Positions 61,232 through 64,000 of a DNA stretch of 64,000 nucleotides are shown here, one piece after another. The notes beneath the pieces are model-generated. The model was not told where the DNA came from. It made no database searches and saw only the letters and a list, made by a program, of their open reading frames with translations. A program made the translations under genes and the position numbers. Numbering within the stretch: the first letter of the stretch is position 1; each line of letters opens with the position of its first letter. The stretch comes from Rhodocyclaceae bacterium. GTDB taxonomy: Bacteria; Pseudomonadota; Gammaproteobacteria; Burkholderiales; Usitatibacteraceae. The DNA lies in the NCBI GenBank assembly GCA_020247395.1, contig JADCJC010000031.1, forward strand, positions 49,221-113,220, read 5' to 3'.

Positions 61232-61451
61232 GCTGAGGTTCCTCCAATCAAATGAAGCATAAACATATCAAATGCACTTTACAAGCTTCAAGTGATATGC
61301 AGAGTGGGCTCTGTGTGATAACTTTTGGCATCACGCAAAGCCTATCAACATCACGGCGAGTAAGACGGACCTGACTGTCATGGTACTACCTTAAGAAAAA
61401 TTCCCTCTTGTTGACAAACTAATTGGCGAATTGAGCGGCAATCCGGAAAGT

Positions 61452-61532
61452 GTCTCCCCGGCGAAGGCCGGGGCCCAAGTTCGCGCAGCTACTCGAAAAA
61501 TCCAACTGGGTCCCGGCCTTCGCCGGCATGAC
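61452..61532. repeat. Inverted pair of palindromic GCCTTCGCCGG-type repeats
   Basis: CCCCGGCGAAGGCCGGGGCCCAAG ... CTGGGTCCCGGCCTTCGCCGGCATGACA. Confidence 0.75.
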
Positions 61533-61984
61533 ATGCTTAAAGTACGGGTACGGATTTATTCGAGGGCGTTCACTACTCCGACCGTTTGGCGCACAGAAGA
61601 TTTTGTTCGGCTGGGAAGTGATCGAGCGGGATATTGGAAAGCAGTCAGCTAGCGCGGCAGCGCTCCTGCCCCAATCGGTGCGTGGTGGGTCGTTGGATCC
61701 CCCCGGCTTCGCGCGGGCCGACGACAACTGCAACTTGTGGCGCAAACCGAGGCGCAACGGCACACCCTGCGTAGCGCAAATGGTTTGAACTGGGTCAGCA
61801 GCGTTGTATCGGTTTCAGTTCGGGCACAACGTCCGTGTTGTTGCGCAACGGATTTATGTGAGAAAAAGTATGTAAACTCAAGCAGTTACAGCGTATTGGA
61901 GCTGGCGACTATTGCTTCCTGGGACAATTCGTATAAGTTCATGTCACCCCCAAAAACGCTTTCGTGATGCGAAGTTATCTATTC

Positions 61985-62371
61985 ATGCAACCTCGCGGCT
62001 TTACACTCTTGGAAATGCTGGTTGTGCTGGCGCTCATCGGTGTCATGGCAGGCATCGCATTGCCGAATTTTTCTCGTTTCTTGGAAAGTTTTTCCGTCAG
62101 GAACCAGTGGGCTGGGGTTGAGCGCGAGTTGGCGGATTTACCTTATCAAGTCTTTGTGTCGGGATCGCCCTTCCAACTCGACAGTGGTTCGGCTGAAAAG
62201 CGGCTTACAACCCTTCCCGAGGGGTGGCGGGTTGAGGTCGCTAACCCGATCTTGTATCGCTTCAGCGGCTGGTGCGAAGGCGGACGTCTCACTGTAGTAT
62301 CTGCCGGCGGTGAACGCCGCAATTACCAGTTAGCTGCGCCGACGTGTCGCCCGACGGTGACGACAGGATGA
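61985..62371 (+). CDS. GspH-like pseudopilin
   Basis: MQPRGFTLLEMLVVLALIGVMAGIALPNFSRF prepilin N-terminus. Confidence 0.8.
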   Translation: MQPRGFTLLEMLVVLALIGVMAGIALPNFSRFLESFSVRNQWAGVERELADLPYQVFVSGSPFQLDSGSAEKRLTTLPEGWRVEVANPILYRFSGWCEGGRLTVVSAGGERRNYQLAAPTCRPTVTTG

Positions 62372-62859
62372 GTTCGGACCCCGCAAATCGGCTACCACGG
62401 TCTGATGCCAGCGGCTTCACATTGCTTGAGGCTATTGTGGCGCTTGTGTTGTTGAGCACCGCAGGGCTGGTCTTGTTTTCGTGGATCAACGCTAGTTTCG
62501 ATGGGCTGGTGCGGATTGAGCAAAGCAATGCGCGGGCCGCCGCAGAACTCAACGCGATGGAGTTTATGAAAACCGTCAACCCCATGCAGCAACCCGAAGG
62601 CCAGACACAGCTCGGTGACGTGCAAGTGAAATGGCGCGCCAAACCGATAACAGAATTAGTGGCGAATCGTACGGATAACCGGGACCCTGGCCCGTTCACC
62701 GTCGCACTTTATGAGACCGAAGTGTCTCTGGATGGACGCCCAAGCATGCAACCCTACACGATCAAGCTTCGACAGATGGGCTATGTGCGTTCGATGGCTG
62801 ATCTGGAAGATTCGCCAAACGCAGGTTTGCCATCGGGTATCGGGAAACCGGTAAAATAA
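62368..62859 (+). CDS. GspI/PilV-like pseudopilin
   Basis: ASGFTLLEAIVALVLLSTAGLVLFSWINASFDGL; ATGA overlap with the preceding gene. Confidence 0.75.
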   Translation: MSSDPANRLPRSDASGFTLLEAIVALVLLSTAGLVLFSWINASFDGLVRIEQSNARAAAELNAMEFMKTVNPMQQPEGQTQLGDVQVKWRAKPITELVANRTDNRDPGPFTVALYETEVSLDGRPSMQPYTIKLRQMGYVRSMADLEDSPNAGLPSGIGKPVK

Positions 62860-62869
62860 CGGTTTTTCG

Positions 62870-62944
62870 GCCCGCATAGCTCAGGGGTAGAGCAACCGCC
62901 TTGTAAGCGGTAGGTCGTCTGTTCAAATCAGACTGTGGGCACCA
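62870..62944 (+). tRNA. tRNA-Thr (anticodon TGT)
   Basis: GCCCGCA...TGTGGGC-ACCA acceptor, loop CTTGTAA flanked by ACCGC/GCGGT. Confidence 0.93.
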
Positions 62945-63362
62945 TCTTTACGCGCATTGCCGCGAACGCGTGGGGAAAGACGGCGAGAAACCGGCGAGAA
63001 ACCCGGCCTCATCCGCCTTATCCGCCCACCCCATTTCTGTACTAGCGGCTGTGGCCGTGCCCCCATACCCATCAAACGTGGCTGCGATGGGGACAAGTTT
63101 CCCCACCGTGGTAATTCTTCGGCACATGAACGATGTAGTGTCGGTTTACATCGCCGACAGTTCGGCGACGATGCCGATTGGTCAGCCGTCGCAGCTCGAC
63201 CTAGGCCGAGCGTCTTCCTTCCGAGACTGACCGCCGCCAACCTTGGTGGACGCATTGGTAATCGCAACGTCAGCGCGGCCACGCGTTAGCTTGGCCACGA
63301 TCCGCGTCGGCTGACAGTCAACTCGAAGGACATCTCGGACTTGAAACTCCTCCGTTGACACC

Positions 63363-63382
63363 AGACCGACCGGTCTATAGAC
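63363..63382. promoter_or_regulatory. Overlapping palindromes upstream of the tetR-family gene (candidate operator)
   Basis: AGACCG-AC-CGGTCT overlapping perfect GTCTATAGAC. Confidence 0.55.
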
Positions 63383-63391
63383 TTGCAAGTT

Positions 63392-64000
63392 ATGACCCGC
63401 GAAACTTCTCTTCCCGGTACACGCGAGCGGCTTATCGCCGCGATGCTTGAGGTGCTACGTACGCGCGGCTACCATGGTGCCGGCCTGTCCGACGTGCTGG
63501 TCGCCGCGGGCGCGCCAAAGGGTGTGCTGTACCACCACTTCCCGGGGGGCAAGTCCGAACTGGCGGTGAGCGCCATCGATGTCGTCGTCGGCCAGATCTG
63601 CGTTGAACTTGACAATATGTTCCAGCGCACGCGTGACCCGGTGCAAGCGCTGGGGGTTTGGCTGGGGGGCGCACAACGAAGTCTAGAGAAGAGCGGCTTC
63701 GAGCGCGGCTGCCCGCTGGCCACTATTGCACTGGAATCCAGCGCCGACGACGGAGAGATACGGAATGCACTGGCGCAGGGCTTCGCTGCCATTCGTTCCC
63801 GGCTGGTTAGTGTTCTGGTCGGCTCAGGGTTGTCGGAAGCAAAATCGCGAAGCTTGGCGGCTCTGATCGTCTCGGCCTATGAAGGCGCGCTGCTGCAGGC
63901 TCGCGTGGCGGGCAGCGTGCGGCCGATGCGCGATACCGCCGAGGCCTTGATCGGCCTAGTGCAACTCAACCTAGACGTGCGCCCGTCTGCGCGTACCTGA
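63392..64000 (+). CDS. TetR/AcrR family transcriptional regulator
   Basis: TRERLIAAMLEVLRTRGYHGAGLSDVLVAAGAPKGVLYHHFPGGKSELA; stop codon ends at the window edge. Confidence 0.9.
   Translation: MTRETSLPGTRERLIAAMLEVLRTRGYHGAGLSDVLVAAGAPKGVLYHHFPGGKSELAVSAIDVVVGQICVELDNMFQRTRDPVQALGVWLGGAQRSLEKSGFERGCPLATIALESSADDGEIRNALAQGFAAIRSRLVSVLVGSGLSEAKSRSLAALIVSAYEGALLQARVAGSVRPMRDTAEALIGLVQLNLDVRPSART

Noticed and set aside
61817-61826. Possible attachment-site copy (TTCGGGCAC) matching the tRNA-Thr(CGT) 3' end
   Set aside because: Only about 9 nt match, no integrase nearby; expected by chance.
62945-63360. Short ORFs (for example 62957..63289, 62970..63230) between tRNA-Thr and the tetR-family gene
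   Set aside because: No recognisable domain or convincing start site; overlapping ORFs in several frames suggest non-coding DNA or a decayed gene.

Overview
The window looks like a betaproteobacterial chromosome segment; this is inferred from gene content and order only, and I cannot name a genus. In order it contains: a cytochrome c tail and apaH (+); a minus-strand MSHA-type pilus biogenesis cluster (prepilin, PilX-like giant, MshK/J/I/G/E/N/L/M-like) with an NtrC-type response regulator at its head; a plus-strand housekeeping block (mlaFEDCB, an ABC-2 transporter pair, bolA/ibaG-like, murA, hisGDCB, murJ, ribF, ileS, lspA, ispH); and a type IV pilus minor-pilin operon (pilE-fimT-pilV-pilW-pilX-pilY1-like). 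These are followed by a TonB-like gene and tRNA-Thr(CGT), a minus-strand type I restriction-modification island with embedded accessory genes, an orphan pseudopilin pair, tRNA-Thr(TGT) and a TetR regulator. The standout object is a PilY1-like ORF of about 3,100 aa. Its N-terminal region is interrupted by two consecutive in-frame repeat arrays: 49 uninterrupted heptads (consensus STxQNLQ), then 49 units of about 29 aa with two Cys each. Other items worth a second look: a 52-bp duplication with a 97-bp insert that keeps an ATGA start/stop overlap between two ABC transporter genes; a dispersed leader-hairpin family next to starts of unrelated genes; palindromic repeats translated in frame inside hsdR; and a type I R-M operon split by a helicase/nuclease-like gene and an AbiE-like pair. 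All family calls are from reading the sequence; no database search was run.
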